Shown here one piece after another: positions 5,137-6,662 of a stretch of 6,662 nucleotides of DNA. The notes beneath the pieces were generated by a model that was not told the origin of the DNA, ran no database searches, and saw only the letters and a list, made by a program, of their open reading frames with translations. The stretch comes from Synechococcales cyanobacterium PMM_0073 (GTDB lineage: Bacteria > Cyanobacteriota > Cyanobacteriia > Elainellales > Elainellaceae), in the NCBI GenBank assembly GCA_949127695.1, contig CASBQH010000240.1, positions 1 through 6,662 on the forward strand. Direction: 5' to 3'. Numbering within the stretch: the stretch's first letter is position 1; every line of letters starts with the position of its first letter. The position numbers were made by a program, and so were the translations under genes.

Positions 5137-6591
5137 ATGAGACATCATAATATGATTGCTGAACTTTCAAAGAGGCTGACAGCGCTGAAGCTGGCGGCAG
5201 ACTGGGTCGGGATTCGGATGGTCAAAGAAACGGTTGGGTCATGCTCGGTTCGCGATGGACAGCCGCAGCGCAACGGCAAATCGACCAGCCAAGGGGCAAT
5301 GGTGGAGGTCATGGTCGAGGGTCAAATTGGCTATGGAGCCACCAACGATCTGTCGATTGCGGGTCTGCAAGCCGCTGCTGAACTGGCGCAACAGCAGGCA
5401 GTCGCGGCCAGTCGCTGGGCAGTTCATCCGCTCACCCCAGCCGTCCGTCCCAAGGTGGTTGGTCAATATGCCTCGCCCTACGTCAAGCCGCTGAACGCCC
5501 TGTCACCTGCCGAAATCAACGATCTGCTGATGCGGCTCTGCCAGCAGCTAAAAGTCTCAGAGCAAATTGTCCAGGCGCAGGCGATGGCCGTTACCAACGA
5601 AACCGAGTCCTGGTATGTCAGCAGCAACGGCTCTGAGGTCTATCAAAAGTTTTCGCTGCTAGAAACTCACTTTGGCGTCACGGCGCAAGATGGCGCGGTT
5701 GTACAGCAGCGCAGCCACAACGGGCAGCTGGCTCACTGCTATCAGGGCGGCTGGGAGCTGTTTTTAACCGACGATCTGTGGCAGCAGGCGCAGCAGATTG
5801 GCGAACAGGCAGTGGAATTGCTCACCGCCGCCGAATGTCCCAGCCTGACCACCGCGCTGGTGCTGGCTCCCGACCAGATGATGCTGCAAATTCACGAGAG
5901 CGTCGGGCATCCGCTAGAGCTAGATCGGATTCTGGGCGATGAGCGCAACTATGCGGGCGGCAGCTTTGTCAAACCTCAAGACTTTGGCTCGCTGTCCTAC
6001 GGCTCCGAGCTAATGAATATCACCTTCAATCCCAGCGTACCGGGCGAGTTTGCCAGCTATAGCTTTGATGATATTGGCGCTGCGGCCAGCCGGGAATATC
6101 TGATCCAGTCGGGTCAGCTGCTGCGCGGCTTAGGCAGCTTAGAAAGTCAGGCGCGCTTGAACCAGCCCGGAGTCGCCTGTGCCCGCGCCTGCTCTTGGAA
6201 CCGCCCGCCGATTGACCGGATGGCCAACCTGAATCTGGAGCCTGGAACCGACTCGTTTGCCGAGCTGATTCGAGACGTGGAGCATGGGGTCTATATGGAA
6301 GCCAATCGCTCTTGGTCAATCGACGATCAGCGCTACAAGTTTCAGTTCGGCTGTGAATATGCCAAGCTAATCGAAAATGGCCAAATCACCCAAACGCTGC
6401 GGAACCCCAACTACCGCGCCACCACGCCAGAATTTTGGCATCAGCTGGTGCGCGTTGGCGACGAATCCACCTGGCAGATGTATGGCACGCCCTACTGCGG
6501 CAAGGGCGAACCCAACCAGGCGATTCGGGTGGGCCATGGCTCGCCCGCCTGTCTGTTTGCCAATGTTGAAGTATTTGGAGGTGGCGAATGA
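5137..6591 (+). CDS. tldD: Metallopeptidase subunit TldD
   Basis: TldD is the catalytic subunit of the TldD/TldE (PmbA) protease, which degrades unfolded peptides and in some bacteria matures microcin B17, or other modified peptides, and affects the CcdA antitoxin. The 484 residues match the family (481 in E. coli). The metal motif HESVGHPLE is at 253-261 (His253, Glu254, His258), and the expected third ligand is Cys454 in a CGK motif (PYCGKGE, 452-458), 31 residues from the end. Other marks are ELDRILGDERNYAGGSF (261-277), the DDIGAAASREYLIQSGQLLRG segment region at 311-331, and CEYAKLIENG (406-415). It is soluble. The start is uncertain: ATG at 5137 gives MRHHNMIAEL, but an in-frame ATG at 5152 (Met6) gives a more typical N-terminus; neither has a good Shine-Dalgarno sequence. 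It lies 50 bp after the DUF6671 gene without a terminator and overlaps the next gene by 4 bp, so it is translated together with the partner subunit. Confidence 0.95.
   Translation: MRHHNMIAELSKRLTALKLAADWVGIRMVKETVGSCSVRDGQPQRNGKSTSQGAMVEVMVEGQIGYGATNDLSIAGLQAAAELAQQQAVAASRWAVHPLTPAVRPKVVGQYASPYVKPLNALSPAEINDLLMRLCQQLKVSEQIVQAQAMAVTNETESWYVSSNGSEVYQKFSLLETHFGVTAQDGAVVQQRSHNGQLAHCYQGGWELFLTDDLWQQAQQIGEQAVELLTAAECPSLTTALVLAPDQMMLQIHESVGHPLELDRILGDERNYAGGSFVKPQDFGSLSYGSELMNITFNPSVPGEFASYSFDDIGAAASREYLIQSGQLLRGLGSLESQARLNQPGVACARACSWNRPPIDRMANLNLEPGTDSFAELIRDVEHGVYMEANRSWSIDDQRYKFQFGCEYAKLIENGQITQTLRNPNYRATTPEFWHQLVRVGDESTWQMYGTPYCGKGEPNQAIRVGHGSPACLFANVEVFGGGE
6577..6582 (+). promoter_or_regulatory. 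Shine-Dalgarno sequence of the tldE/pmbA-type gene
   Basis: GGAGGT lies within the last codons of tldD, 5 nt before the ATG at 6588. It is a strong ribosome binding site and decides the start of the downstream gene. Together with the ATGA overlap it indicates translational coupling of the two subunits. Confidence 0.8.
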
Positions 6592-6662
6592 GCTTAGCTG
6601 AGGCCCAATCTACAGGCCAGTCTACAGGCCAGCGCGTTGAACAGCTTGAGCAGAGCTTTAAC
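6588..6662 (+). CDS. TldE/PmbA-type metallopeptidase partner subunit (3' truncated by window)
   Basis: Only the first 25 codons are in the window, starting MSLAEAQSTGQSTGQRVEQL and open to the edge. The residues themselves are too few and too variable to identify the family. The call rests on context: the ATG overlaps the tldD stop codon as ATGA, a strong Shine-Dalgarno sequence precedes it, and TldD homologues usually pair with TldE (PmbA), a non-catalytic relative that forms the enclosed protease with TldD. A 12-bp tandem duplication gives the STGQSTGQ repeat at residues 8-15, before a helix that should begin the conserved domain. Other proteins are possible. Confidence 0.7.
   Translation, partial: MSLAEAQSTGQSTGQRVEQLEQSFN
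6609..6632 (+). repeat. 12-bp perfect tandem duplication in the start of the tldE/pmbA-type gene
   Basis: TCTACAGGCCAG occurs twice in a row, in frame, and encodes STGQ twice. It is likely a slippage duplication in a poorly conserved N-terminal tail, with little effect on function. Confidence 0.9.

Noticed and set aside
4805..5170. 121-residue open frame on the - strand over the DUF6671 end and tldD start
   Set aside because: It opposes the conserved zinc-ribbon region of DUF6671 and shows no recognisable motif or start signal.
6026..6319. 97-residue open frame on the - strand
   Set aside because: It is antisense to the conserved core of tldD, and its Arg/Ser/Pro-rich composition is typical of a shadow frame.

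Overview
The window looks like a piece of cyanobacterial chromosome. The evidence is a small one-helix protein that closely resembles the photosystem II assembly factor Psb35, a truncated cytochrome b6 (PetB) paralogue, a DUF6671 protein and a cyanobacterial-type RsmE. Coding density is high, base composition is moderately GC-rich, and many genes lack a Shine-Dalgarno sequence, all of which fit a cyanobacterium. The species cannot be named. No perfect HIP1 octamer (GCGATCGC) was found, so the lineage may not be rich in HIP1. I saw no mobile element, CRISPR array, tRNA or rRNA.

Layout from left to right. Positions 1-171 hold the 3' end of an unrecognised + strand gene. It faces a - strand pair: rsmE (1363-2073), which is read first, then a TPR-containing protein of unknown function (190-1266). 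A 245-bp AT-rich divergent region (2074-2318) separates rsmE from the Psb35-like gene (2319-2549, +). That region carries a near-perfect HLR1 motif, the RpaB high-light box. An atypical SDR/epimerase-like gene (2607-3431, +) follows, and its end lies 11 bp from the end of the convergent cytochrome b6-like gene (3443-4093, -). A 144-bp divergent region then leads to a DUF6671 gene with two C-terminal zinc ribbons (4238-5086, +), tldD (5137-6591, +) and the first 25 codons of a tldE/pmbA-type gene (6588 to the window edge), which overlaps tldD by 4 bp.

The genes do not form one pathway. They form short transcription units: rsmE with the TPR gene; the Psb35-like gene, perhaps with the SDR gene; the cytochrome b-like gene alone; and DUF6671, possibly with tldD-tldE. 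The functional links I can argue for are two. TldD and TldE are the two subunits of one metallopeptidase. The HLR1 box upstream of the Psb35-like gene would place it under the same control as the high-light-inducible proteins that Psb35 accompanies.

Most worth a second look are three things: the cytochrome b6 paralogue, which keeps one bis-His heme site but has lost a ligand of the second heme and the heme c_n cysteine; the HLR1 box; and the ITPase-like sequence pattern in the DUF6671 protein. I found no clear new multi-gene system.
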